From the NCBI RefSeq assembly GCF_022844465.1, contig NZ_JALHLP010000023.1:1-64000 (forward strand): a stretch of DNA of 64,000 bases. The letters run 5' to 3'. Under the pieces are notes generated by a model that saw only the letters and a list, made by a program, of their open reading frames with translations, was not told the origin of the DNA and searched no databases. This DNA is from Bradyrhizobium sp. (GTDB lineage: Bacteria; Pseudomonadota; Alphaproteobacteria; Rhizobiales; Xanthobacteraceae). Position numbers and translations under genes: made by a program. Shown in pieces: positions 9,304-18,651 of the stretch (positions are counted from its first letter, which is position 1; every line of letters starts with the position of its first letter).

Positions 9304-10299
9304 ATGGCCGAACTAACATTTGATAATGTGCGCCTCTCCCGTTCATCTCGTTTCGGATCTCAAATGTCGATCAGCGAACAATTATCTCGCCTGACCTATC
9401 ACTCCTGGAGGGACGCGGCTCGCAGCGTCTTTCGGTTTGGGGTGCGAAAACTGAGCAAGACCGGCTCGGCACTCGGCAGTTATGCGATTCTTCCTCTCGA
9501 TCACCAGGCGGTCTTGTCAAAGACGAACGGGGAGTTTGTCTACAGCCAAGTGCTGGAGCGAATGAATCAGCACCTCGCCGTCTACGACACATTGCTGCAA
9601 GCGATGGCGCCCTATGTTTCACGGGCGCAAGCTACCATCCCACGCACCGCGTCTGACAACGCTTCGCCGTTCTGGGATAATGCCTACTTCCATGGCAACG
9701 ACGCCCGCACCGCGTGGGCATTGACAGCGCTCGTGCGTCCAAGCCTGATTGTGGAAATTGGAAGCGGTAACTCCACCAAGTTCTTTCGCCACTCGATTCA
9801 GCATAACGGGCTGAGCACTCGCCTGACATGCGTTGATCCTGCGCCTCGGGCCGAGATCAGCGCAATCGCCGATGAGATACATTACGAGCCGGTCCAGAGC
9901 ACAAGTACGGCCGTATTTGACGCGCTTCAGCCCGGCGACATCCTGTTCTTCGACGGAAGCCATCTGGTGGTGCAGGGCAGCGACACCCAATACGTGTTCC
10001 TGGAGATCCTGCCGCGCCTGCCCAAGGGTGTGTTAGTACACATTCATGACGTCAACTTGCCGTACGAATACCGGAGCTTTTACAACTCGCGCCTTTACGG
10101 CGAACAATATCTGTTGGCCGCCCTTCTGCTGTTTGCGCCGGACTGGAAACCAGTCTTTCCGGTGTACTGGCTTGAAATGACCGGACGCCTTGCTACCACC
10201 GAACATCCCGCCGCATCGTTCTGGATTACGAACGACCTGGAGTTCTTCACCAAGCGGATCGCGGACACCGCGTTGCAATTGCCGGTAGGTCATAGGTAG
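9304..10299 (+). CDS. Class I SAM-dependent methyltransferase-like protein
   Basis: The core reads LIVEIGSGNSTKFFRH, a classic SAM-binding motif I, followed by TCVDPAP (motif II acidic residue) and DILFFDGSHLV with VLVHIHDVNLPYEYR, as in Methyltransf_24-type proteins. The protein is soluble, about 331 residues. The start is uncertain: ATG 9304 and ATG 9364 both lack a clear ribosome-binding site. It lies 18 bases upstream of the flippase gene, so O- or N-methylation of a repeat-unit sugar, or of an amine on it, is the likely role by context. Confidence 0.7.
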   Translation: MAELTFDNVRLSRSSRFGSQMSISEQLSRLTYHSWRDAARSVFRFGVRKLSKTGSALGSYAILPLDHQAVLSKTNGEFVYSQVLERMNQHLAVYDTLLQAMAPYVSRAQATIPRTASDNASPFWDNAYFHGNDARTAWALTALVRPSLIVEIGSGNSTKFFRHSIQHNGLSTRLTCVDPAPRAEISAIADEIHYEPVQSTSTAVFDALQPGDILFFDGSHLVVQGSDTQYVFLEILPRLPKGVLVHIHDVNLPYEYRSFYNSRLYGEQYLLAALLLFAPDWKPVFPVYWLEMTGRLATTEHPAASFWITNDLEFFTKRIADTALQLPVGHR

Positions 10300-10317
10300 C
10301 CGAAGAGAACCAGAGCA

Positions 10318-11832
10318 GTGCGAGACGACCAGCTCCAGAGCTTCCGCATTGCTGCGTCAAACGGAATGGCGTTTACCGCGCTTGGGCAGGGACTCAAGCT
10401 GTTCGTGCATATGGCGGCGATCGTCCTTCTCTCCCGGCTCCTGGGGCCGAGCAATTTCGGCATATTTGCAATGCTCTCTCCGATACTCGCGCTCGCAACG
10501 ATCCTGCGTGACGCGGGCGTCAACGGTGCGATACTGCAACGGAGTACAGTAAGCTACGAAGAGCTGAGCACGCTGTTCTGGCTGCATGTAAGTTGGGGCT
10601 GTGTACTGGCAGTGATCCTTGGTTTGTCAGCTCCCTTCATCGCGTTATTTTACGCGGAGCCGCGCCTCATCCCACTTGTTATCGCATCAACGTTCATCGT
10701 AGTCGCCGGCTCACTCTCGCTTCAGCACATGGCGTTGCTCAACAGGGACCTCCGCTTTCGCGCGCTGGCGTTTATCGATGCTGGCTCCCTGGCGCTTGGC
10801 TATGTCGTCGGCACGATAACGGCGCTGTTGACCGGGTCTTACTGGGCATTGGTGGCCGCGGCAGGCACAACCACCGTGACAGTGGTCGTCTCAAGCTGGG
10901 CTGTCTGTCGCTGGCGGCCGGGGTGGCCAAGCACACCGAATAATGTCTCGGACATCCTCCGCGTCGGCGGCAACATTACGTTATCCGGATTGTTCGATTT
11001 CCTGATTCGAAGCGTTGACAATGTCCTGATCGGAAGAGCCCGCGGGCCGTTCGAACTGGGATTGTATGATCGAGCCTATCGAATCGTACTGCTACCACTC
11101 GTCTTCGTCAGCGCGCCGATGGACCGCCTCGTCCTTCCCCTGCTGGTCCGAATGCGTAACGAGCAGGAACGCTATCGCAAGATCTATCGGCTGGCCGTGC
11201 AGGCGCCCCTGCTCGCCATTCTCCCCTCGATGGTGACGATCATGGCGATTCCGGAACCGGTTTGCTTGTTGTTGTTGGGCCCCGAATGGAAACAGGCCGC
11301 ACCTCTGCTTGGTTGGCTATCGCTGGCGGGTGCGCTGCAGCTCGTAACGAGTTCCCTTGGTGCTCTCTTGATCAGCCAAGAACGCGCGCGCGAGCTTACG
11401 CTTCTCAACGCGTTCAGCTTTGTCTTTGCCTGCGCTGCCTATGCAATAGGATTGCCCTATGGTGCGTGGGGCGTCGCCGCATGTTATGCCGTCAGCGAAG
11501 TTATTCGTGCGCCGCTGGCGGTTTACTGGACGACGCGGAGAGGCTGGGTGCGGCCGAGCGACATTGCCGAAGCTGTCCTGCCCTTCGTCGCCGCAGGGGT
11601 ATCCGCATTTGCAGCGATCTCCCTGCTCAAGCATCAACTGCCGGGCGCACCCGTGACGCTTATCGGGTTATCTGCGTTCATCTCGTATGCCATCACGCTA
11701 GCTTTGCTGGCGTGCACCCGCAGCGGCCGACAATGCCTCAATGAAGCATCCGATGTGGCTGAACGTTTCAGAACCTTCTTATGGTCACCTGACGGAGGCG
11801 GCTGGCTGCGGCGCCAGGTAAGCCGCAGATGA
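10318..11832 (+). CDS. Wzx-type polysaccharide flippase
   Basis: Starts at a GTG 18 bases after the previous gene. The 504-residue product has about twelve hydrophobic segments in the MOP/Polysacc_synt_3 pattern, with typical ASNGMAFTALGQGLKL near the N-terminus, LLGPSNFGIFAM, GGNITLSGLFDFLIRSVDNVLIGR in mid-protein and LLGPEWKQAAPLL before the last third. Such proteins flip lipid-linked repeat units across the inner membrane. The last 48 bases overlap, on the opposite strand, the end of the polymerase-like gene. With an initiating transferase, a Wzy-like and a Wzz-like protein all here, the cluster is of the Wzx/Wzy-dependent type. Confidence 0.9.
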   Translation: MRDDQLQSFRIAASNGMAFTALGQGLKLFVHMAAIVLLSRLLGPSNFGIFAMLSPILALATILRDAGVNGAILQRSTVSYEELSTLFWLHVSWGCVLAVILGLSAPFIALFYAEPRLIPLVIASTFIVVAGSLSLQHMALLNRDLRFRALAFIDAGSLALGYVVGTITALLTGSYWALVAAAGTTTVTVVVSSWAVCRWRPGWPSTPNNVSDILRVGGNITLSGLFDFLIRSVDNVLIGRARGPFELGLYDRAYRIVLLPLVFVSAPMDRLVLPLLVRMRNEQERYRKIYRLAVQAPLLAILPSMVTIMAIPEPVCLLLLGPEWKQAAPLLGWLSLAGALQLVTSSLGALLISQERARELTLLNAFSFVFACAAYAIGLPYGAWGVAACYAVSEVIRAPLAVYWTTRRGWVRPSDIAEAVLPFVAAGVSAFAAISLLKHQLPGAPVTLIGLSAFISYAITLALLACTRSGRQCLNEASDVAERFRTFLWSPDGGGWLRRQVSRR

Positions 11833-13080
11833 AGAGGCGCCGACGCGCGTAGCCGCTGCGCTCAGGAGCAGGAAGAGAAATGCGTGTACGAAGCCCAGTC
11901 TATAGAAGATGCCGTTGGTTGGGGCGAGCAGAAGGTAGAAGAAATAGATGCCGAAAATCAAATGGCGGTGCTGCGGTCGGCCGACCCGCTGCCACAGCCT
12001 CAAAGCCGTCATAGCGTAGGCGCAGAAAAATGCCGCGTAGAGGAATCCCACACGGAACACTTCTCCCAAAACGCCAACATCATTGATGAAGAAATTTCGT
12101 CCATACAGTCGCGCCAGCCCGCCATCGTAAAGCAGCGATACCGCACCTAACCCGAAGAAGTAGTTTTCGGTCAGCAGGTCCGTGACAATTCCAAGCGTGT
12201 TAATCCGGGTGTTTTCGAGCAAGTTGGCGCCAAAGAACTCCGACAGGTTTGGCAACACCGCTTCGGAAAGTTGCGTTATTACGACCGGACCGCGAACCGA
12301 TATCGTAATGAGAAACGCAACGACAATCACGGCGCCGGTTCCGATGGTCCAGGTCGGCCGTAATCTCAGCATCAGGACGGCCAGGGTAGCTGCGGCGGCC
12401 AGCGTCAGTTGCCGTGCCTGAGCCACCTGGACCAGGCCGACGAATCCCACCACCATCGCCAGTAAATTCAGGTTGTATCGCTTCGTGACAAGGCATCCCA
12501 CCACGCCGACGATGAACGTTATGGCGAAGCACTCACCGGCCGCCGACATGCGCAACCGCCGCGTGTCAAGGTCAGGCAACGCCCTTCCGCTCAGTTGATC
12601 CGGCACAAGGAGCTGAAGTCCGATCGCGGTAATCAGATAGACGCAGGCGCACAGGATGAGAGCGGTCAGTATGTCACCCACCTTCAGGGCAAACCTGCGC
12701 TGAACTGGATCGAACACGAACCAATAAAGAAACGTCAGAATGCGACGCTCTTCGCTGAGGCCGAAAATCAACGGCTGATCAAACGTCAGCCACGCAAACA
12801 CGCTGCTGAGCAGAAGCCAGAAGAAAGGAAACAGGAAAAAGAAGAGGTCGAGGGATCGTAACCTGCCGGTAATAATTCGCGTTGCCATGCTGAAGACCGC
12901 GATGGCGATCAGCAGCGCCAAGGTTAGTTCGAGCAGCAGGAACGGCGCCAGGGGATGCGTTTCGAACGCGTCTCCGATTGAATGAAAGAACTGGAATGCG
13001 GAGCAAAACAATAGCGTCAGGACCGCAGTGCCTGCAGCGCGGTTCGGCGCGCGCTGAACTCGTTGGGATGTTGTGTGCAA
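11785..13080 (-). CDS. Wzy-like polymerase / O-antigen ligase family membrane protein
   Basis: A 431-residue protein with about ten to twelve membrane helices and a periplasmic-loop segment (LSEFFGANLLENTRINTLGIV, GLGAVSLLYDGG, FFINDVGVLGEVFRVG) like O-antigen polymerase/ligase family proteins. It probably joins flipped repeat units. The start codon is TTG at 13080, supported by GAGGTGA about seven bases upstream; no in-frame ATG lies near the expected N-terminus. The 3' end overlaps the flippase gene tail-to-tail by 48 bases. Polymerase versus ligase cannot be separated by sequence here, but the cluster otherwise lacks a polymerase. Confidence 0.78.
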   Translation of the reverse strand: MHTTSQRVQRAPNRAAGTAVLTLLFCSAFQFFHSIGDAFETHPLAPFLLLELTLALLIAIAVFSMATRIITGRLRSLDLFFFLFPFFWLLLSSVFAWLTFDQPLIFGLSEERRILTFLYWFVFDPVQRRFALKVGDILTALILCACVYLITAIGLQLLVPDQLSGRALPDLDTRRLRMSAAGECFAITFIVGVVGCLVTKRYNLNLLAMVVGFVGLVQVAQARQLTLAAAATLAVLMLRLRPTWTIGTGAVIVVAFLITISVRGPVVITQLSEAVLPNLSEFFGANLLENTRINTLGIVTDLLTENYFFGLGAVSLLYDGGLARLYGRNFFINDVGVLGEVFRVGFLYAAFFCAYAMTALRLWQRVGRPQHRHLIFGIYFFYLLLAPTNGIFYRLGFVHAFLFLLLSAAATRVGASSSAAYLAPQPAASVR

Positions 13081-13411
13081 TGGAACTCACCTCGCGAGCC
13101 AAGAACCTGCGGGAACCCGTCTGGTTCCACCCGCACAGCGGCGCCTAAAGGCCGGTCGTCAGCCGCGCAGCACTGGTTGGTCGCCTCGCCTGCCTGCGCG
13201 GCTGAAGTTCCGGTAACATTCGTTGATGGAAACGGCCGCCAACGTTGTTTCCGCGTTCAGCTTGAACCTATGTTGATGCGGCGGATGACCCGATCCAGGC
13301 GTTGGCATCGTTCCTGCATAACGTTGAATAGTCGAGAGCGTTCATGAACTGAAATCATGACGTCAAATGACAGCGATATGCTCCCTTGTATTCATGATCG
13401 ACTAACCAGCG
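13081..13411. promoter_or_regulatory. 331-base divergent intergenic region with three TCATGA hexamers
   Basis: No credible ORF lies between the leftward polymerase-like gene and the rightward Crp-type remnant, so promoters for both should be here. TCATGA occurs at 13342-13347, 13355-13360 and 13392-13397, immediately before the regulator start. The hexamer is palindromic and the grouping could mark operator half-sites, but short hexamers recur by chance. No convincing -35/-10 pair was assigned. Confidence 0.4.
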
Positions 13412-14270
13412 ATGGACATTGGACGGCCATACTCCCGGCTGCTTTCAAGGCTCGAAAGGGTCAGCCCATTCACGGACGCTGACAGGCAGCGCGTTGCCGG
13501 TCTTCCGTTCAATCTCGTCAATTGTCCCGCCTACAAAGAGGTTGTCGCGTGCGGGGACTCACCTTCCCGATGCGTGTTGGTGCTGGATGGCTTCCTGTAT
13601 GGATACAAGATCGTCGCTGGTTCGCGCCGCCAGATCATTTCCTTCTTCATACCCGGTGATGTGGCGGACTTGTCGACGTTGTACTGCCCGAGGATCGACT
13701 ATGGTGTCGCCGCCCTGGGCTCTCCGGTGCTGGCATGTGCCGCACAGCGCACTCAGAGAGGTGGTTCATCAATCACCGAACGTGGCGCAGGCCTTTTGGC
13801 TTGAAACCCTGATGCAGTCGGCCATTTCCCGGGAATGGGTCGCTAGTCTGGGACGCCGCGACGCTGTCGCAAGAACCGCGCACATCATCTGCGAACTTGC
13901 GGTGCGGCTGCAAGCGAATGGTTTGGCCCGTGATCTTTGCTTTCGCATGCCTTGGACCCAGATCGACCTTGCCGACGCTTGCGGAATTTCCAATGTCCAT
14001 GCCAACCGGGTCGTCAAGGAACTCCGGCAACTCGGCCTCGCGAAATGGGAACCGAAGCGAATTACAATCAAGGACTGGCACGCTCTGGTTCGGGTCGCAG
14101 AGTTCGATGCTGGCTATCTCCGTTATCGCGGACCGGGGTCTCAGTCGTCCAGATCACGGATTCGGCACGATGGCTCCACAAAGCATGGGCAACCTGTCTT
14201 TCACCCCTTTGTTTCTGGTGGTGATGAAGTATCGCTCAACGGGCCTGGACAGCAGACCTCCCGGCCCTAA
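13412..14270 (+). pseudogene. Crp/Fnr-family transcriptional regulator, frameshifted
   Basis: The first part (from ATG 13412) reads as a cyclic-nucleotide-binding-like domain: YKEVVACGDSPSRCVLVLDG, then QIISFFIPGDVADLSTLY. Near 13729-13745 homology leaves this frame, which ends at 13804, and continues in the next frame as VPHSALREVVHQSPNVAQAF. The continuation carries the full winged-helix HTH (WTQIDLADACGISNVHANRV, LRQLGLAKWE) up to 14270. One extra base, or two missing bases, around 13735 would explain this. The C-terminal tail after AEFDAGYLRYRG is also longer than usual. Either the regulator is dead, or the read has an error. It sits between the polysaccharide cluster and the secretion genes. 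Confidence 0.78.
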
Positions 14271-14491
14271 GCCGAATCGACGGCGTCGATCGGTCTCAAA
14301 CAGTGGTCAAGGGCCGGTTCCCGGCGCGCCTGGTGGCTCCGACGCCGCCGCCGGCCGGATCTCATCCACGGCGGTTTCCCCGCCTTGTTGCCGAAATGTC
14401 ATAGGTGAACCTTTGGGACTTTGATAGTTTCTGCCCTTGAGGGCTGGGAATTTTTTTCTCAAATTATTATTCGGCAGGCGGGATGGGGCAA

Positions 14492-16186
14492 ATGAAATCC
14501 GCATATTTTACGATTTTCGGCCTTAGTCTGGCCATCGGATCGCCTGCAATCTCTGAACCGTTTTCGATCAACGACGCCTTGAAGCAAGCGGTGTTGACCA
14601 ATCCGGGAGTCGGCGAAGCTTCAGCGAATCGACGGGCGACGGAGTCCGAACTTCGGCAAACCCAAAGTACGCTATTGCCGCAAGTGCGGCTTGAAGCCCG
14701 ATATGGTCCCGAGAAATTCGATCAGGGCACTGCGGTGGCCAGCGGGTCGGCGCTACCCGTTCCGGTTGTGGGATCAGGCCCCTGGCGCAACGGAACGCAG
14801 GGGTCTGTCGTGGTACGACAGGTGTTGTTCGACGGGTTTGCCTCCATTCATGATATCTGGCGTCAATCGGCCAGGGTCAATTCAGCGGCCTTCCGGGTCC
14901 GGGAACGGACAGAGCTGATTGCGTTGGATGCCGCGGAAGCCTACGTCGATGTTGTCCGCTATATGAGACTGGTGGATCTTGGGCAGCAGAACCTTGCCAA
15001 CCATGAGCGGATTTTTTCCAATGTGAACTCCCGCTTCAGGGGCGGTCGAGCCGGCGAAGGTGATCTCGAACAGGCAAGAGAGCGGGTCGAGAACGCCAGG
15101 GCGACGTTGGCGGAATTTCGCAAGAGCCTGGAAGATGCCCGTGCCAAGTATCGCAAGGTAGTGGGACTGGAACCCTACAACCTGCGCTTCCCGGCCCAAC
15201 TGGGTGGACTGCCCGCGACCAAGGATGAGGCGCTCGCTATCGCCGTCCGCTTTAATCCGACGATCCTGGCTGCGCAGTCCGACGCCGACGCCGCCAAGCA
15301 CGCCTTCAGGGTCACTGACGGCGCTTTCGTTCCAAATCTGTCGCTCGAGGGGCGAGCCACCCATAACGACAACACCTATCCATTCCTGGGCACCACCCAT
15401 GATAGCTATAGCGGAAAGGTCGTGATGTCGTGGGACGTCTTCCGCGGCGGTCAGGACGTCTGGCGCCGTTCCGAGATGGCCGAGCGGCACACCGAAGCGA
15501 CCATGCGTCATGCGCGGTTGCAGCGCGATGCGCTTGAGTCGATCGACAAGGCCTGGTCGGCCCGAACGATAACAGCAACGCGTGTGGCGGCCTTGACGCG
15601 TCAATTGCAGGCCGATCGCAAGACGATCGCCGCCTTTGACAAGGAATATGAGATCGGTCAGCGCTCGCTGATCGACCTGCTCAACGCGCAAAACCAGTAC
15701 TTCAACGCGGCCGTCTCGTTGACCTCGTCGCGCGGGGTCATCGTTTTCGCCGACTACCAGATGCTGGCGGCGATGGGAACGCTGCTCGAATACCTCAAGG
15801 CGCCGCCCCCGGTCGATGCCGCGCCGCTCGATGTGATGCCGCTTGGTCTCCCCGCCTACAAGTTTCCGACGCCCAGGGTGACACTGCCGCAAACCGGATC
15901 CGACCCGCTGCGAGTCTCCGATGCAGCCACCGGAACCGCTGGTGCTCCCATGGCCTATGCCGCCGCGGCGGCACCTCAGGTCTTTACCGACCGTTGGCCG
16001 CGCGGTGCGGCAGCGGCACGCATGCTCGGGGCATTGGAGTGGTTCGCCGAAAAAAACGGCCGCAGCCCAAGCCTGACACCCGCTCACGTCGACCCCACTT
16101 TGGGGAGATCGGTAGCTTACGCTTCAACAACGGATGAAGGTAAACCATACTGGCTCCTCTCCGCCTTCGCATCTGCCAGGAAGTAA
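14492..16186 (+). CDS. TolC/LapE-type outer-membrane channel of a type I secretion system
   Basis: The ATG at 14492 (GGGG five bases upstream) gives a signal peptide ending near ISEPF; an ATG at 14483 is also possible. Two OEP repeats follow: FSINDALKQAVLTNPGVGEA, then long alpha-helical stretches and the second repeat around AFRVTDGAFVPNLSLEGRAT, with the typical YEIGQRSLIDLLNAQNQYFNA. This forms the trimeric exit duct in the outer membrane. After residue about 440 there is an unusual Pro/Ala-rich C-terminal extension of about 125 residues ending YWLLSAFASARK. It is the first intact gene of the secretion set, 186 bases before the ABC exporter. Confidence 0.88.
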   Translation: MKSAYFTIFGLSLAIGSPAISEPFSINDALKQAVLTNPGVGEASANRRATESELRQTQSTLLPQVRLEARYGPEKFDQGTAVASGSALPVPVVGSGPWRNGTQGSVVVRQVLFDGFASIHDIWRQSARVNSAAFRVRERTELIALDAAEAYVDVVRYMRLVDLGQQNLANHERIFSNVNSRFRGGRAGEGDLEQARERVENARATLAEFRKSLEDARAKYRKVVGLEPYNLRFPAQLGGLPATKDEALAIAVRFNPTILAAQSDADAAKHAFRVTDGAFVPNLSLEGRATHNDNTYPFLGTTHDSYSGKVVMSWDVFRGGQDVWRRSEMAERHTEATMRHARLQRDALESIDKAWSARTITATRVAALTRQLQADRKTIAAFDKEYEIGQRSLIDLLNAQNQYFNAAVSLTSSRGVIVFADYQMLAAMGTLLEYLKAPPPVDAAPLDVMPLGLPAYKFPTPRVTLPQTGSDPLRVSDAATGTAGAPMAYAAAAAPQVFTDRWPRGAAAARMLGALEWFAEKNGRSPSLTPAHVDPTLGRSVAYASTTDEGKPYWLLSAFASARK

Positions 16187-16371
16187 CCAAACAGCGGCCT
16201 TAGCGGGATATCTTGCGCCATCCAGCAGCTGCGGGGCGGTTACAATTAACTCTTTGATAAGAAGCCCGAATCTAGCGATGATTCGGATGCAGAATCGTTG
16301 TATTCTGATGGCTTGCTAACCGCGACCAAGGTTGGGCGGGCCCGTTCGCTTGAAATCAGAGGCATCAGGCT

Positions 16372-18651
16372 TTGTTCTCCCGGACCCCAGAGAAAGCGCC
16401 ACGCCGGCCACCCCAGGGGCAACCGGAAAGGGGCACCGAACCCGCCAAGGTCAACGCGTCGCGAAGCGACCCGCTCGCTGCTTCCCTCACCTATTTGGCT
16501 GCCCATCATGGCCGGGCGGTAAGCCGTGAGGCTTTGCTTGGAGGACTGCCTATCCTTGATGGAAGGTTGTCGGTGGCCCTTTACGATCGCGCCGCCAGAC
16601 GCGCCGGACTTGAGACCGAAGCCATCAAGCGAGAGATCGTCGACATTCCCGCGATGGTTCTTCCTGCGGTCCTGGTGATGAATACCGGGGCGGCGCTGAT
16701 CCTTCTCGGTATCGATGCGGCTAGTCAGAGCGTGAGGGTGCTGGACCCGACGATCCAGCCGCACACGCCGCGAATCATGGGCATCAAGGCTGTTGCGGCG
16801 GATTACACCGGCTACGCTTTCCTGGTGCGGGCTGCGGCCGAAGCCAACGCGCGCGCGGTTGCCGCGGGCGATCTCCCGCGCGATCACTGGTTCTGGTCCG
16901 TCGTCCAGGTGCACTGGCGCAGTTACGGGCATATCGCCCTCGCTGCCTTTCTGATCAACATGCTCGCGCTCGCCACGCCCTTGTTCACCATGAGCGTTTA
17001 CGACCGGGTTATCCCGAATGGCGCCATTCCCTCGCTGATCGCGCTGTCGATCGGCATGGGGCTTGCGATCGTCTTCGACTTCGTGCTTCGCACGGTCCGA
17101 AGCCGCATTATCGACGTTACGGGCAAGACAGTCGACGTCGTTCTTGCGGCCAACATCTTCGAGCACGTGATGGCGGTGAAGATGGCGCAGCGGCCGACCT
17201 CGGTCGGCATCATCGCCAACCAGCTTCGCGACTTCGACTCGGTGCGTGAATTCTTCACGTCCGGCAGCGTCGTGTCCGCGACGGATCTGCTGTTTGCCGT
17301 GCTGTTCATCGGCGTGCTGTTCACCATTGCCGGTCCCCTGGCATGGGTTCCGCTCTTGATGTTGCCCATCATGATCGCGCTTGGGCTGACGATGCAGCGT
17401 CCGCTCGACCGCGCGATGAAGCGATTGCAGGCGGAATCAGCGGCCCGACATGGCGTGCTGGTGGAATCGCTCTCGGGGCTGGAGACCGTTCGTGCCACAG
17501 GTGCCGAAGCCCGGATGCAGACGGCTTGGGAGCGATCGGTCGCTGCAACTGCGCGGTCGGGCGAAGACGTCCACTTCTGGGCGTCGCTCACATTGACCAG
17601 CGCGAATGCCGCTCAGCAACTCACCAGTCTTCTACTGGTGATCATTGGCGTTTTCCTCATTCTCGACGGCAAGCTGACGGTCGGCGCGCTGGTCGCGGCC
17701 AACATGCTGGCTGGCCGGGTTTTGGCCCCGATTGCCGGCATAGCGTCGGTCATCACGCGCGGCACCCAGACGTTGGCCGCCCTGAAGTCGATCGACCGCA
17801 TCATGACGCTGGAGCGCGAGAGATCGCCGCAGCGGGCCTACGTCGCCAGGAAGATCGACCAGGGTCGCATCAGCTTCGAGAATGTCAGTTTCTCGTATCC
17901 GAACGCACCCGCCAAAGCACTCGACAAGGTTTCCTTCAAGATTGGCGAAGGCGAGCGAATTGGAATTATCGGCCGTGTCGGTTCCGGCAAGACCACGGTC
18001 GGACGTCTCCTGCTCGGCTTCTACGAGGCGGAAGAAGGTCGCATCCTGATCGATGGCGTCGACTCCCGGCAGTACGACCCGTCGGACCTGCGCGCCGGAA
18101 TCGGATTTGCGATGCAGGACACCGACCTGTTTTTCGGAAAGCTGCGCGACAACATCGCGCTTGGCAAGCCGGATGCGACCGACGAAGAGGTGCTTGCCGC
18201 AGCGCGGCTGTCCGGCGTCGAGAGCTTCATCGCAGGCCACCCCTTGGGATATGACATGCCGATCGCCGAGGGCGGCCGTAGTCTGTCGGGCGGCCAGAAG
18301 CAGGCCATCGGGCTGGCGCGTGTCCTGATCCGGAAGCCGCGGGTGTTGTTCCTGGACGAGCCGACGGCGCATTTTGACGTGCGCAGCGAGAGCGAATTCC
18401 TGGAGCGGCTCAAGGCCATGAGCGGTGAGAAGATGACCATCATCATCTCCACGCATCGCCTGTCGCTTCTGGCATTGGTCGATCGCCTGCTGCTGTTCGA
18501 CAATGGCCGGCTGGTCGCGGACGGGCCGCGGGACAAGGTTCTGGCGCTCTTGCAGGGCAAGCCCGCCGCGTCCGCGCCGGCCGAAAGCGTGACGCAACCC
18601 AATCCTACGCAGCGCGCAACCCTGGTGCAGAAACCCAATGCCGGCATCTGA
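16372..18651 (+). CDS. Type I secretion ABC exporter with degenerate C39-like domain (LapB-type)
   Basis: This inner-membrane exporter (759 residues) powers secretion of an RTX adhesin. The N-terminal about 145 residues (DPLAASLTYLAAHHGRAVSREALLGG trimmed at its ends) resemble a peptidase C39 domain but have no cysteine at the catalytic place, i.e. a C39-like docking domain. The membrane part spans about 180-460, beginning at WFWSVVQVHWRSY. The ATPase has GRVGSGKTT (about 533-541), LSGGQ (about 638) and VLFLDEPTAHFD (about 656). The TTG at 16372 is the first start in frame with AGAGG upstream; the true start is uncertain because the first 25 codons look non-conserved. Its end overlaps the adaptor gene by 14 bases. 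Confidence 0.9.
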   Translation: MFSRTPEKAPRRPPQGQPERGTEPAKVNASRSDPLAASLTYLAAHHGRAVSREALLGGLPILDGRLSVALYDRAARRAGLETEAIKREIVDIPAMVLPAVLVMNTGAALILLGIDAASQSVRVLDPTIQPHTPRIMGIKAVAADYTGYAFLVRAAAEANARAVAAGDLPRDHWFWSVVQVHWRSYGHIALAAFLINMLALATPLFTMSVYDRVIPNGAIPSLIALSIGMGLAIVFDFVLRTVRSRIIDVTGKTVDVVLAANIFEHVMAVKMAQRPTSVGIIANQLRDFDSVREFFTSGSVVSATDLLFAVLFIGVLFTIAGPLAWVPLLMLPIMIALGLTMQRPLDRAMKRLQAESAARHGVLVESLSGLETVRATGAEARMQTAWERSVAATARSGEDVHFWASLTLTSANAAQQLTSLLLVIIGVFLILDGKLTVGALVAANMLAGRVLAPIAGIASVITRGTQTLAALKSIDRIMTLERERSPQRAYVARKIDQGRISFENVSFSYPNAPAKALDKVSFKIGEGERIGIIGRVGSGKTTVGRLLLGFYEAEEGRILIDGVDSRQYDPSDLRAGIGFAMQDTDLFFGKLRDNIALGKPDATDEEVLAAARLSGVESFIAGHPLGYDMPIAEGGRSLSGGQKQAIGLARVLIRKPRVLFLDEPTAHFDVRSESEFLERLKAMSGEKMTIIISTHRLSLLALVDRLLLFDNGRLVADGPRDKVLALLQGKPAASAPAESVTQPNPTQRATLVQKPNAGI

